Source of the DNA: Thermovibrio sp.
GTDB lineage: Bacteria; Aquificota; Aquificia; Desulfurobacteriales; Desulfurobacteriaceae
Direction: 5' to 3'
Length of the DNA: 64,000 bases
NCBI GenBank assembly: GCA_015490195.1
Contig: WFYG01000044.1
Span: 1 to 64,000, forward strand
A program made the translations under genes and the position numbers. This document shows positions 29,124-38,365 of this stretch, piece after piece. Within the stretch, counting starts at the first letter, position 1. Each line of letters starts with the position of its first letter. Under the pieces are notes generated by a model, which saw only the letters and a program-made list of their open reading frames with translations, was not told the DNA's origin and searched no databases.

Positions 29124-29737
29124 TAGCCGTTGTTGACTATGGAATGGGAAACTTAAGGAGCGTGAGCAAGGCGATAGAGCACGTTGGTGCAGACGTTAAA
29201 ATAACGAGGAACCCTCAAGACCTGAAAGATGCCAAAGGAATTGTCCTTCCGGGAGTTGGAGCCTTTAAAGACGCAGTAAGGAATCTAAAAGAGTTCGGCC
29301 TCTGGGAAATTATTATCAGAGAAGTTGAAAAGGGGAAGCCATTTTTGGGTATCTGCCTGGGGCTTCAACTCCTCTTTGAGAAGAGCTATGAGTTTGGAGA
29401 GACGGAGGGCTTCGGTTTTATAGAGGGAGAAGTTGTAAGGTTTGAACTTCCAAAAGAGTTCAAGATTCCCCATATGGGCTGGAACCAGGTTTATAAGAAG
29501 AAGGATTCGGAGCTCCTCAAAAACATAAAAGAGGGAGAGTTCTTCTACTTTGTCCACTCCTATTACGTAAGGCCGGAAAATAAAAACGTTGTCCTAACGG
29601 AAACAGACTACGGCATCTACTTTACCTCTTCCATTGAGAAGGAAAACATCTTCGCCACACAGTTCCATCCGGAGAAGAGCCAGAAGGCAGGTCAGAAACT
29701 CCTTAAGAATTTCGTTAGTATAGTAGAGAAGGCTTAG
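29120..29737 (+). CDS. hisH: Imidazole glycerol phosphate synthase glutamine amidotransferase subunit
   Basis: Glutaminase subunit that feeds ammonia to HisF in histidine synthesis. 205 residues, class I amidotransferase: IAVVDYGMGNLRSVSKAIEH, nucleophile elbow FLGICLGLQLLFEKS (Cys), EGFGFIEGEV, IPHMGWNQV, and FATQFHPEKSQKAG with the catalytic His and Glu. The start GTG overlaps the mlaD stop by four bases, so it is translated as part of the mla operon although other his genes are absent here. Confidence 0.95.
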   Translation: MIAVVDYGMGNLRSVSKAIEHVGADVKITRNPQDLKDAKGIVLPGVGAFKDAVRNLKEFGLWEIIIREVEKGKPFLGICLGLQLLFEKSYEFGETEGFGFIEGEVVRFELPKEFKIPHMGWNQVYKKKDSELLKNIKEGEFFYFVHSYYVRPENKNVVLTETDYGIYFTSSIEKENIFATQFHPEKSQKAGQKLLKNFVSIVEKA

Positions 29738-29802
29738 TAAATTTAGAGGAGTGAGCCGTTTCTCGGTTTTGGGAGCTCCTGCAGAACTTCCATAGTTTCG
29801 TT

Positions 29803-29811
29803 TGATATACT
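29803..29811 (+). promoter_or_regulatory. Extended -10 promoter for the cas operon
   Basis: TGATATACT matches an extended -10 (TGn-TATACT), 20 bases upstream of the cas6 start. I see no good -35 at 17 bases. Confidence 0.4.
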
Positions 29812-29831
29812 CTTACCATTGGGAGGGGATT

Positions 29832-30656
29832 TTGAGGTTCAGAGTTCTCTTTGAAACGCCAAAACTACCTGTTATTTACAGGCATAGAGTCGTATCTCTT
29901 ATTAAGGAAGCCCTGAAAAGGTCTGACCCTGAACTTAAAGCCGATTTCTACGACAGGACAACACCAAAGCCCTTTACTTTCAACATTTCTTTCCCTCAAA
30001 ACTACAGAATGGTAAAAGAGCCGGTTCAGATAGATTCAGAGTTTACCCCCGAGAAATTCCCTCAGTTAAAAGAGATGCCTGTTTTTGAGTTTGAGGAGGG
30101 AGCTCCCCTCTCCCTCTGGATAAGCTCCTCAGACTACCGGTTTCTAATCTCACTCTTCAACGGGCTTATAAGTATGGAAGAGTTTGACTTCAGCGGAAAT
30201 GAAGAGATGCTGGTGGGCGGAGAGAGGCTCAAATGGAAGTTTAAGAGAGTCTTTCCAATCAGAAACAGACCAATAACAAAAGATGAAATAACTGTAAAAA
30301 CCTGCTCGCCAATTCTGGTTGAGAAGAAAGAAGAAACCGGGAAAGTCCCTGTAACCGTTGAATCCCAGGAGTTTCCAGAGGCCTTTACAATACTGACAGA
30401 GAAGATATTTGAAACGTTACACGGGAGAGCTCCCAAACGGCCAATAACTCTAAAACCATTAAAGGCGAAGTCAAAAAAGATAAAACACACGTTCAAAGGC
30501 TTCAGGGAGAGAACCGGTCTTCCAATAATGACCTTAACAGTAAACGAGGGTTTCTTCAAGTTAACCGGAGACCCTGAAGACCTGAACCTTCTGGTAATGA
30601 CAGGCTTAGGCGCCAGAACCGGCGAAGGCTTTGGAATGGTGGAGGTTGTAGGGTAG
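29832..30656 (+). CDS. cas6: CRISPR pre-crRNA endoribonuclease Cas6
   Basis: Cuts the repeat RNA to make mature crRNAs. About 274 residues with two ferredoxin-like halves: N-terminal RFRVLFETPKLPVIYRHRVV (family-typical, with a candidate catalytic His) and the C-terminal glycine-rich loop GLGARTGEGFGMVEVV. The frame opens at 29802, but I choose the TTG at 29832 because GGGAGGGGA precedes it and the family begins with this segment. First gene of the cas operon; shares one base with cas8b. Confidence 0.93.
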   Translation: MRFRVLFETPKLPVIYRHRVVSLIKEALKRSDPELKADFYDRTTPKPFTFNISFPQNYRMVKEPVQIDSEFTPEKFPQLKEMPVFEFEEGAPLSLWISSSDYRFLISLFNGLISMEEFDFSGNEEMLVGGERLKWKFKRVFPIRNRPITKDEITVKTCSPILVEKKEETGKVPVTVESQEFPEAFTILTEKIFETLHGRAPKRPITLKPLKAKSKKIKHTFKGFRERTGLPIMTLTVNEGFFKLTGDPEDLNLLVMTGLGARTGEGFGMVEVVG

Positions 30657-32317
30657 TGGAGAGGGTTTACATAGCAGATTGGCTCTACAATGCAGGAATA
30701 GTAGGGTTCCTCAGAGCTCTCGGCGGCCACGATATTGAGAACGGGAAACTTTTAGACGCCAGCGGTAGAGAGATTAAAGGGGTAGAAATAGGCGACAACT
30801 ACTTTGAGTTTGATAGAGAAGCTGTGGAGGGATTTACCGGGAAATTTCTAAGAGCTGCAGCTGAGAAGCACTATCAGTTTTACATAAAACCTTACTTTGA
30901 AAGCATTTCAACTTCAGTTTCTTCAGATCTTGATAAAGCAAAAGAACTCAGGAAAAGATTACAGAATTTCGTTAAAAAACTGGAGTTTAAAGTTGAAATA
31001 CCTGAAATTACAAAGAAAAACTTTGATGAAGATGTTGAGAGGCTAAAGTCATTTATTAAAAAGTTAAAAGAATATTTAGGAGAACTTCCATCAGAGGAAG
31101 TTCTGACTTTTTCAACAAGTTGGATTAGTAAAGATTTAATGAATTTGTCCAATAAACTTAGAACAAAAGAATATAAAGAACTAACTCCTGGAGAGAAGAT
31201 ACAGAAACTTATAGATACGCAGGTTAAAAGGTTGATTTTAAAACCCTCTAAAAAACTAATTATACCATGTATTATTTGTGAAGGTAGGAGTGCTATTAAA
31301 GATTTAACTTTTTCCACATCTCTTTCTGCTTTTGCAGGATTTAATGAAGATAACATAAACTTTATTTATCTTTACACCAGAAATAGACAACTTCCCATAT
31401 GTGAAATCTGCAACGCTATTCTCTTTTCTGCTTCTTTAGGATTTGTTCCTATTGGTAATTATTACGATAACAGATTTCTCTTTGTTAACAACAGTGCGTC
31501 TGTAGAGGAACTGTTTAAGGATAACTTAAGGCTTGAATCCATTCTCAGGAAAGAGAGAGAAAACCCACTGATTGAATTTTTTACTGAAAAAGTGATACTT
31601 GCTCATGAAAGAACTTCTCCATTAACCCTCAGCGGTATATCCGTTATTGAACTTGAGGCACAGAAACCCAGAGTTAAAAACTTTAACGTTTCCTACGAAA
31701 AAGCAAGACTGTTTACGCAGGAAAAACTCACAGAAAATTTAAGGAAACTGGGCAAAGCTTCATTTAAACTGAAGGAAGGAAAGGCAAGTAAAACTGTAAG
31801 CCTTCTTGAGGAAATCGTTAACCAGCTTCTTACAGATTCTATATCCTTTACGTTTATCTACAAACTATTTAGGTACTACCTGAAAGATAGAAACAACAAA
31901 AATAAACCGAGCAGCGACGTTGAAGTTTATTTCAACCCTTTCCAGATTTTTCAGATTTTGAACACTTACTTTCAATACCTTAAACTCTTTGGCGGAGGGA
32001 GTATGAAAACTCTTGAGGAAAGGGAGCTCCGACAGGCGTGGAGAAAAGGGAAAGAGCTCCGCAGTTTCTTTGAAGATGCTCGTCAGGAAAACAAGATTGA
32101 TTCAATAGCGTTTAAACTCTTAAACGCCTTAAGAACTTCTAACTATCCCCGTTTTATGGACATTCTCCTCAGAGTTTATGCCGGTTTTTCAAAAGAGGTT
32201 CCGTATTTTCTGGTTAAAGGAGCCCAAAACCCGGAAATTTTTCAGCTCCTTGGCTACAGCTTTGTGGCTGGCTTTTTAGGAGAGGAGAAAAACAGTTCTG
32301 AAAGGGAGGAGGAATGA
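30656..32317 (+). CDS. cas8b: Type I-B Cascade large subunit Cas8b (Cst1 family)
   Basis: Large subunit of the type I-B (Tneap) effector, thought to recognise the PAM and recruit Cas3. 553 residues starting at GTG. The start VYIADWLYNAGIVGFLRALG is characteristic of Cst1. Two Cys pairs (IPCIICEGRS; LPICEICNAI) at about 204-207 and 246-249 could form a zinc site. The stretch 30.9-31.4 kb is clearly richer in A and T than housekeeping genes nearby, in keeping with horizontal transfer. Overlaps cas6 by one base and cas7 by four. Confidence 0.88.
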   Translation: MERVYIADWLYNAGIVGFLRALGGHDIENGKLLDASGREIKGVEIGDNYFEFDREAVEGFTGKFLRAAAEKHYQFYIKPYFESISTSVSSDLDKAKELRKRLQNFVKKLEFKVEIPEITKKNFDEDVERLKSFIKKLKEYLGELPSEEVLTFSTSWISKDLMNLSNKLRTKEYKELTPGEKIQKLIDTQVKRLILKPSKKLIIPCIICEGRSAIKDLTFSTSLSAFAGFNEDNINFIYLYTRNRQLPICEICNAILFSASLGFVPIGNYYDNRFLFVNNSASVEELFKDNLRLESILRKERENPLIEFFTEKVILAHERTSPLTLSGISVIELEAQKPRVKNFNVSYEKARLFTQEKLTENLRKLGKASFKLKEGKASKTVSLLEEIVNQLLTDSISFTFIYKLFRYYLKDRNNKNKPSSDVEVYFNPFQIFQILNTYFQYLKLFGGGSMKTLEERELRQAWRKGKELRSFFEDARQENKIDSIAFKLLNALRTSNYPRFMDILLRVYAGFSKEVPYFLVKGAQNPEIFQLLGYSFVAGFLGEEKNSSEREEE

Positions 32318-33618
32318 AACCGAGAGCCATTACCCTAACAGTTGTTTTTGACGCTATGAGCGGAAACTACGGTGAGACAGTTGGAAATGTCTCTGAACTT
32401 AAGAAGATATCTAAAAAGGGAAACCTCTATTCATTTATTTCCCGTCAGGCGATAAGGTATGAGCTCTGGAAATTTCTAAAGAATCAGTTTGGAATAGATA
32501 CTTCAGACTACTGGAATGCTATTTCTGAGGAACTATATAAACAGATTGTTGATAGTAGTTTTTACTTTACAATTCGCTCGGGAATGATAGCGCTAAGAAT
32601 AGCGCTGTCTAATACTTCGGATAAAAAATTTAAAAAACTCAAGTCGTCTCTTAATAAAATTGAACTGTGGGAGAAGAAAACACCTGAAGAGCTTAGATTT
32701 TCTAATAGATCAGAACTACTGTCTGACTTTAAGAGAGATTTTCCTGATTTCTTAAATCTACTTGATAGAACTTCTCAAGAAGAAGAAAAGAATAAAAAAC
32801 AAAAAGATAATGTAATAATCACTTCATTAAAGGAGATTTGGAGGTTGTTAACTGTTGAGAGTGAGAGAGAGGTGGTTCCTCCGCCAGAGATACTCCACGC
32901 CGAGCAGGAAGTTGTTCAGTTCCACCCGTCTGTTAACGCACTGAGCTGTGTTGAGGCAGATCTTTTCGGCTACATGAAAACTCAACAGGGAGAGAACGCA
33001 GCAACCCGTTCTGCAGTTGTAAGGCTCTCTCCGGCTATCTCCCTTGAGCCGATGCTCTTAGACACAGAGTTCGGAACCAACAAGAACTTTGCAGATAGAA
33101 CAGGTGCAAATCCCAATCCGTACCAGTTTGAGCACCACTCTTCCCTCTACACCTATACTGTAACCGTTGGCCTTGACAGGCTTGGCTGTGAGTTTGACAG
33201 GAGCGGAAGGAAAGTGGCGGAGCTCCCAAAAGAGGAGAAGCTCAGGAGGGTAGAGATGGTTTTAGATGCGATTCCATTTTTAGTTAGAGAGGTAAAGGGA
33301 AGAACTGAAAACCTCTCTCCCCTCTTTGTCATAGGAGGAGTTTACCCGGTTAAAAACCCATTCTTTGTGGGAAGGGTCAACGTAAGTTACAACCGCAACA
33401 CTGATAAATACTCGGTAAACACTGCTGTTTTAAACAGCATCTTCGGTTTAGCCTTTAAAGGAGAGCCTGTTGGCAGGTATACCCACTGCGGCTTTGTAGA
33501 TGGATTTTGGGAGAATGACTTTGAGAGAGAGCTCCAGCTACCAGAGGGTAACTTCGTTGGAGATATTTCCGGATTTTTCAACAGGGTTAAAGAAGAAGTC
33601 AAGAAGGGGCTGGAGTAG
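32314..33618 (+). CDS. cas7: Type I-B Cascade backbone Cas7 (Cst2/DevR family) with a large insertion
   Basis: Repeating backbone subunit that coats the crRNA. It begins MKPRAITLTVVFDAMSGNYG, with ISRQAIRYELWKFL, FHPSVNALSCVEADLFGYMK, and LFVIGGVYPVKNPFFVGRV near the end, all typical of Cst2. The protein is 434 residues, while relatives I know of are nearer 300-340. The excess is a Lys/Glu-rich, mostly helical segment between about residues 62 and 195 (32.5-32.9 kb), which is also AT-rich. ATGA overlap with cas8b and 3-base gap to cas5. Confidence 0.9.
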   Translation: MKPRAITLTVVFDAMSGNYGETVGNVSELKKISKKGNLYSFISRQAIRYELWKFLKNQFGIDTSDYWNAISEELYKQIVDSSFYFTIRSGMIALRIALSNTSDKKFKKLKSSLNKIELWEKKTPEELRFSNRSELLSDFKRDFPDFLNLLDRTSQEEEKNKKQKDNVIITSLKEIWRLLTVESEREVVPPPEILHAEQEVVQFHPSVNALSCVEADLFGYMKTQQGENAATRSAVVRLSPAISLEPMLLDTEFGTNKNFADRTGANPNPYQFEHHSSLYTYTVTVGLDRLGCEFDRSGRKVAELPKEEKLRRVEMVLDAIPFLVREVKGRTENLSPLFVIGGVYPVKNPFFVGRVNVSYNRNTDKYSVNTAVLNSIFGLAFKGEPVGRYTHCGFVDGFWENDFERELQLPEGNFVGDISGFFNRVKEEVKKGLE

Positions 33619-33621
33619 ACA

Positions 33622-34368
33622 ATGGAAGTTTTGAAAATTAAACTCTACCAGCCTGTTGCCTGTTACAGAAAGCCTCTCTCTTTTGGGGTAGTTGAAACCT
33701 TTCTCCTTCCTCCTTTCTCAACAATCAAAGGTTGGATTCACTATACGGCAGACGTAGAGAGAGAGCATTCTATGAAAGTTAGCATTCACGGTAGCTTTGG
33801 AACCGTAGGTTACCAGCTTCAGAAGTTTAAGAAGTTTGACAGAAAAAGGGAAGGACAGCCGGAAGTTCCCGGTTTTGGTAAGACCCTAATAAGCTCTCCT
33901 ATTTATGTTCAGGAGCTCTTTGATGTTAACCTCACGATTTACGTATCAGCAGATAAGAAACTCCTTCAAAAGTTCCGTGAAAACCTTTTGATAAAGGATT
34001 TTATCTCCCTTGGAAGGAGAGAAGACCTTGCTCTCCTTGTTGAGGAGCCTAAACCTGTAGAGCTTGTACCCTTTAAAGCTCCTCGGTTTCTTCGCATTAG
34101 AGAGCTCACCTATTTAACAAGAGAAACTGCTAAAAAATTAAGACTCAGCGGAACCTACTACAGACTCGGAATCTGCTACGATGAAAAACTTAAAAAGCTT
34201 GTAGGATGGCGTTATTTCCTGAAAAAGGAAGATTTCCTCTTAACTGCTCCTGCATCAAGACGGATAGGAAAAGACCTTGACTTTATATACGTTGATCCTG
34301 AAGATGGTAGAGCAGTTGAAATGGTAAATCTGGAGGCCTGTAGTGAAACTTCTGGCGAAGGTAATTAA
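33622..34368 (+). CDS. cas5: Type I-B Cascade subunit Cas5
   Basis: Caps the 5' end of the crRNA in the effector. 248 residues: RAMP-type N-terminus LKIKLYQPVACYRKPLSFGV followed by ETFLLPPFSTIKGWIHYTAD, the Cas5t-type start of the group. It overlaps cas3 by 26 bases. The C-terminal half (KEDFLLTAPASRRIGKDLDF) is less conserved. Confidence 0.88.
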   Translation: MEVLKIKLYQPVACYRKPLSFGVVETFLLPPFSTIKGWIHYTADVEREHSMKVSIHGSFGTVGYQLQKFKKFDRKREGQPEVPGFGKTLISSPIYVQELFDVNLTIYVSADKKLLQKFRENLLIKDFISLGRREDLALLVEEPKPVELVPFKAPRFLRIRELTYLTRETAKKLRLSGTYYRLGICYDEKLKKLVGWRYFLKKEDFLLTAPASRRIGKDLDFIYVDPEDGRAVEMVNLEACSETSGEGN

Positions 34369-36631
34369 GAAAAAAGGAGAGAAAACTTACCAGACTATTG
34401 AGGAACACACAGAGGAGCTCCTCAAAAACCTTAAAGTTCTTAAAAGTCTTTATGGAAACGAGATTGAGGAAAATCTGGGAAAAGAAACTGGAAATTTCTG
34501 GGAGCTCCTCAAAAAAGCGGCTCTCTACCACGATTTAGGAAAAGCTTCCTCTCATTTTCAATATAAAATTAAAAAGAGTTTAGGTTGGAAAGAAAAACTT
34601 AAAAAGCCGGAAGGAAGAGAGATTCCTCACAACTATCTCTCTGCCATCTTTCTCCTTGGAGATAATGCTTTTAATTTTGACCTGTGGGATGTTCTTCTCT
34701 TTGCCGTTGCTTTCCACCACGACAGAGAGCTTGACTTTTCGCTGGAGCGATTTTTAGAAGGCTATAAAGATTTAAAGGGAAATTTCCCATATTTGACGAA
34801 TTTCCTGAATAAACACGGAGAAAAATTCGGGAAGATAGACGAGCTGGCACTTGAAGATGTCTACAGAATTCTTTTAGAGCTCTACGACATCTACAACTCG
34901 GGAGCTCCCTACAGCCGTTTAAAAAATTACTGGAACAGTATAGCCTCTGAGAGGACAATCATTTTTACAAAAGGCCTCCTCCATAAACTTGATCATTCTG
35001 CCTCAGCCGGGGTTTCCGTAGAGATAGAGCCGATAAAAGGAAAAGATGAGATTGTTTTAAAGAAACTTTCAGAAAATCTGGGAAAAAAGATAGCGTTTAA
35101 GCCGTTTCAGATTAAAGGAAAAGAGAAAGCTGGAGAAAACCTGATAGTTGCTGCTCCAACAGGAAGCGGAAAAACGGAGTTCGCTCTTAACTGGGCTAAA
35201 GATAGAAAAACTTTTTATACCCTTCCGGTTAGAACCTCTGTTAATGCCATGTTTAGGCGTTTAAATAATTACTTCCCAAATAGAGTGGCTCTTCTCCATG
35301 GAGATGCTGCCGCTGAATACCTTCTAAGCTCTGAAGATGAAGGCCTTGAGGCTAACTTTATCCAGTATAACCTATCGCTTCAGCTCTCCATGCCGGTTAC
35401 AGTCTCAACTGCCGACCAGCTTTTTACATCAGTTTTTAAGTATCCAGGGTTTGAGAAGCTCTACTCAACAATGAGCTACTCATCAGTTGTAGTTGACGAA
35501 CCGCAGGGCTATTCACCAGATACCCTTGCCTGCATAGTTCAAGGTATAAAAGAGGTTTCCGAGCTTGGCGGAAAGTTCTGTGTAATGAGCGCAACCCTTT
35601 TTCCATTCCTTCAAGATGAATTGAAAAACTTTGACGTTTTGGAGAATAGGGAGCTCTACGAAGAATACCCGAGAAAACACCAGATTGAGGTCGTAGAAGA
35701 CTCCATTCTCAGTTCCGCCGGTCTCATCTCCTCTCTGGTAGGTTCTGGGAAAAGGATTCTCGTTATTGTAAACACTGTTCCTCGGGCAAAAGAGATTTAC
35801 AGGCTCTTAAAAGGTAGCGTGGGAGCTCCCGTTAAACTCCTCCACTCTCGTTTTATCCAGAGAGACCGTTCCCGCCTTGAAGATGAAATCTACAGAGACC
35901 AAAAGAAAAACGCTCCAGTAGTTTGGATAACCACTCAGCTTGCAGAGGCCTCTTTAGACATAGACTACGACGTTCTAATCACAGAAGCGGCCTCTTTTGA
36001 TTCGCTTGTCCAAAGAATGGGTAGAGTTTACAGAAAAAGAACTTACGAAGAAGAGACTCCCAACGTTTACATCTACACGGAAGCCTCAGGAGTTGGTTCA
36101 AACTCCGTTTACCATAAAGAACTCGTTGATGCAGCAGTTGAAGCTCTAAAACCTTTTTCCGGAAAGACTCTCAGAGAGATTGAAAAGTTTGAGATTATGA
36201 GAGAGCTCTACTCTTCTTCTCAAATTCAGAATACAGACTTTTACAGGGAATTTAAAGACAACATTGACCTTCTAAAATATGGATTCAGGTCAAAAAACAG
36301 GCAGGAGGCTCAAAGATTCTTCAGAAGAATTGCAAATATTTCTGCCATTCCAGAAGATATTTATAGAAGAATGAGAGAAACCATAGAAAGCTGCATAAAT
36401 ACTGTTCAAGACTACGCGCTAGACCGGAAAGAACGCTTAAAAGCTCTTTACAGACTGAAAGAGTTAACAGTAAACGTTCCCGTTTTTCTCCTGCAGAGAA
36501 ACAGAGATGCTTCTGTAGTAAAACTTCCCGGATTCAAAAAACACGGAATTTTCCTGATAAATCTTCCTTACTCTGTAAACCTTGGCCTTGAAGATAACCA
36601 TGAAGAAGGAAATGATGTTGAGTTTATCTGA
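34343..36631 (+). CDS. cas3: CRISPR-associated helicase/nuclease Cas3 (HD-helicase fusion)
   Basis: Degrades target DNA recruited by the effector. 762 residues. N-terminal HD nuclease: EEHTEELLKNL, ALYHDLGKASSHFQ, PHNYLSAIFLLG and AFHHDREL. Superfamily 2 helicase: Walker A VAAPTGSGKTEFALNWA, motif II VVVDEPQGY (DEPQ, where DEIQ or DEVH is common), motif III VMSATL, motif VI LVQRMGRVYRK. The GTG start lies inside cas5. All catalytic motifs look intact. It runs 17 bases past the cas4 start I chose. Confidence 0.94.
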   Translation: MKLLAKVIKKKGEKTYQTIEEHTEELLKNLKVLKSLYGNEIEENLGKETGNFWELLKKAALYHDLGKASSHFQYKIKKSLGWKEKLKKPEGREIPHNYLSAIFLLGDNAFNFDLWDVLLFAVAFHHDRELDFSLERFLEGYKDLKGNFPYLTNFLNKHGEKFGKIDELALEDVYRILLELYDIYNSGAPYSRLKNYWNSIASERTIIFTKGLLHKLDHSASAGVSVEIEPIKGKDEIVLKKLSENLGKKIAFKPFQIKGKEKAGENLIVAAPTGSGKTEFALNWAKDRKTFYTLPVRTSVNAMFRRLNNYFPNRVALLHGDAAAEYLLSSEDEGLEANFIQYNLSLQLSMPVTVSTADQLFTSVFKYPGFEKLYSTMSYSSVVVDEPQGYSPDTLACIVQGIKEVSELGGKFCVMSATLFPFLQDELKNFDVLENRELYEEYPRKHQIEVVEDSILSSAGLISSLVGSGKRILVIVNTVPRAKEIYRLLKGSVGAPVKLLHSRFIQRDRSRLEDEIYRDQKKNAPVVWITTQLAEASLDIDYDVLITEAASFDSLVQRMGRVYRKRTYEEETPNVYIYTEASGVGSNSVYHKELVDAAVEALKPFSGKTLREIEKFEIMRELYSSSQIQNTDFYREFKDNIDLLKYGFRSKNRQEAQRFFRRIANISAIPEDIYRRMRETIESCINTVQDYALDRKERLKALYRLKELTVNVPVFLLQRNRDASVVKLPGFKKHGIFLINLPYSVNLGLEDNHEEGNDVEFI

Positions 36632-37133
36632 TTTTGAAGAGGCAAGGATAACGGGAATAAAAGTTAACTACTATTTTGTCTGTAAAAGGAAGCTGTGGCT
36701 CTTTTCAAGGGGATTGGCCTTTGAGAGTTCCTCTGAAAAGGTAGCGCTGGGAAAGTTGCTCCACGAAATTGTCTATCCAACAAGTAAAAGGAAAGAGGTT
36801 CTTATAAATAACCTGATTCGGATAGATGTCGTTTCGCGGAAAGCAGTTAGAGAAACGAAATTCTCCTCAAAGATGGAAGAGGCAGACAGATGGCAGGTTT
36901 ACTACTATCTGTTTTACTTAGAACAGCTTGGGATTAAGCGGGAAGGGGAAATTGCCTACCCGAAGGAGAAGAGAGTTGAGAGGATAAAGCTTACAGATGA
37001 GATAAGGAAGAAGTTGATTGAGATTCTGGAGGATATTGAGAGGATAGTTTCCCTCCCGAAACCTCCAGAGGCGGAAAAACAATCTTATTGTAGAGCCTGT
37101 GCTTACTACGATTTCTGCTTCTCGGAAGATTAG
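36615..37133 (+). CDS. cas4: CRISPR-associated exonuclease Cas4
   Basis: RecB-type nuclease with an Fe-S cluster that trims and selects new spacers. About 172 residues. First Cys in YYFVCKRKLWLFS and the C-terminal trio YCRACAYYDFC give four cluster ligands; the short GKLLHEIVY segment after it holds the first nuclease residues. Starts possible at 36582, 36600, 36612 and 36615; ATG 36615 has AAGGA four bases before it and is my choice. Adjacent to cas1 with no gap. Confidence 0.88.
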   Translation: MLSLSDFEEARITGIKVNYYFVCKRKLWLFSRGLAFESSSEKVALGKLLHEIVYPTSKRKEVLINNLIRIDVVSRKAVRETKFSSKMEEADRWQVYYYLFYLEQLGIKREGEIAYPKEKRVERIKLTDEIRKKLIEILEDIERIVSLPKPPEAEKQSYCRACAYYDFCFSED

Positions 37134-38111
37134 ATGGAAAGGATTTACATATTTTCGCCTGGAAGATTAAGAAGAAAAGAGAATACCCTCTCTTTTGAGG
37201 GGGAAAAGGGAAGGAAGTTTATTCCCGTTGAAGGGTTAAAGGAGATTTACCTCTTCTCTGAGATTGATTTGAACAGTAAAGTTTTGAACTTCCTGTCTCA
37301 GAACGGAGTTATCCTCCACGTTTTCAACTATTACGGCTACTATTCCGGAAGTTTTATTCCAAGAAAATCTGCTGTTTCAGGATTTTTAACTGTTAAACAG
37401 GTTGAGCACTACTTAGGCAGCGAAAAGAGGACATTCCTGGCTGCATCTTTTGTTGAAGGGGCAATTTACCACTCAATCAGAAACCTGAAAAAGAGAGGAG
37501 TTGATGAAAGTGAGGTTGAAGAGTTGAGGGAGCTCCCTCATAAACTCTACAGAGCTTCTTCTGTTCCTGAAATTATGGCTGTAGAGGGAATGGCAAAGGA
37601 GATTTACTACTCCCTTTTTGATTCCCTGATTGAAGACAATTTCTTTAAACTAAAAAAGAGAGAGAAGAGACCTCCCTCTAACCCTGCGAACGCTTTGATT
37701 TCCTTTGTAAACTCAATGATTTATACGGCAACTCTTTCGGAAATTTACAAAACCCAGCTTGACCCGACCATAAGCTACCTTCACGAACCCTCAACCGGCA
37801 GGTTTTCTCTCTCTTTAGATATTTCAGAGATTTTCAAGCCTCTGGTTGGAGATTCTGTGATTCTTTCACTTATAAAGGGAAAGAAGCTGAACAAGAAAGA
37901 TTTTGATAGCTCTTTAAACTATGCATATCTAACAGAATCAGGCAGGAAAAAAGTGGTTTCGGCAGTGAAGGAAAAGTTAGATACAACTGTTAAACACAGG
38001 AAACTAAAAAGAAAGGTCTCACACAGATACTTGATTCGGCTTGAGTGCTATAAGCTCATCAAACATTTAATAGGAGAATCTGTTTATAAACCTTTAAAAG
38101 CGTGGTGGTGA
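37134..38111 (+). CDS. cas1: CRISPR integrase Cas1
   Basis: Integrase that inserts new spacers together with Cas2. 325 residues, type I-B form: N-terminal beta domain (MERIYIFSPGRLRRKENTLS) and helical C-terminal domain with metal ligands Glu in MAVEGMAKEIYYSLF, His in ISYLHEPSTGRFSL and acidic residues in LDISEIFKPL. Ends basic (KHRKLKRKVSHR). Immediately follows cas4; shares one base with cas2. Confidence 0.95.
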   Translation: MERIYIFSPGRLRRKENTLSFEGEKGRKFIPVEGLKEIYLFSEIDLNSKVLNFLSQNGVILHVFNYYGYYSGSFIPRKSAVSGFLTVKQVEHYLGSEKRTFLAASFVEGAIYHSIRNLKKRGVDESEVEELRELPHKLYRASSVPEIMAVEGMAKEIYYSLFDSLIEDNFFKLKKREKRPPSNPANALISFVNSMIYTATLSEIYKTQLDPTISYLHEPSTGRFSLSLDISEIFKPLVGDSVILSLIKGKKLNKKDFDSSLNYAYLTESGRKKVVSAVKEKLDTTVKHRKLKRKVSHRYLIRLECYKLIKHLIGESVYKPLKAWW

Positions 38112-38365
38112 TGTTTGTTGTTGTAACCTACGATGTTGACGTTAAGAGAATTGATAGAGTAAGAAAAACGTTGAGGAAGTATCTCTGTTGGGTTCAGAAC
38201 TCGGTTTTTGAGGGAGAGATTACAGTCTCAAACCTTGCAAGGTGTAAGGCGGAGCTCTCCCGGATAATAGAGGAAGAGGATTCAGTTTACTTTTACGTTA
38301 TGAGGAGAGCTCCCAACAAAGAAGTTTTAGGAGTCCTTAAAAACCCAATAGATGATATTATTTAA
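38111..38365 (+). CDS. cas2: CRISPR adaptation protein Cas2
   Basis: Structural partner of Cas1 in spacer integration. About 84 residues with the ferredoxin-like start FVVVTYDVDVKRIDRVRKTL, then YLCWVQNSVFEGEIT. The ATG at 38111 follows GGTGGTG and overlaps the cas1 stop by one base; an in-frame GTG at 38102 is an alternative. Last cas gene, followed by the array leader. Confidence 0.93.
   Translation: MFVVVTYDVDVKRIDRVRKTLRKYLCWVQNSVFEGEITVSNLARCKAELSRIIEEEDSVYFYVMRRAPNKEVLGVLKNPIDDII

Noticed and set aside
29738..29801. Possible terminator after hisH (GAGCCGTTTCTCGGTTTT)
   Set aside because: The stem is only three or four base pairs, too weak to call.
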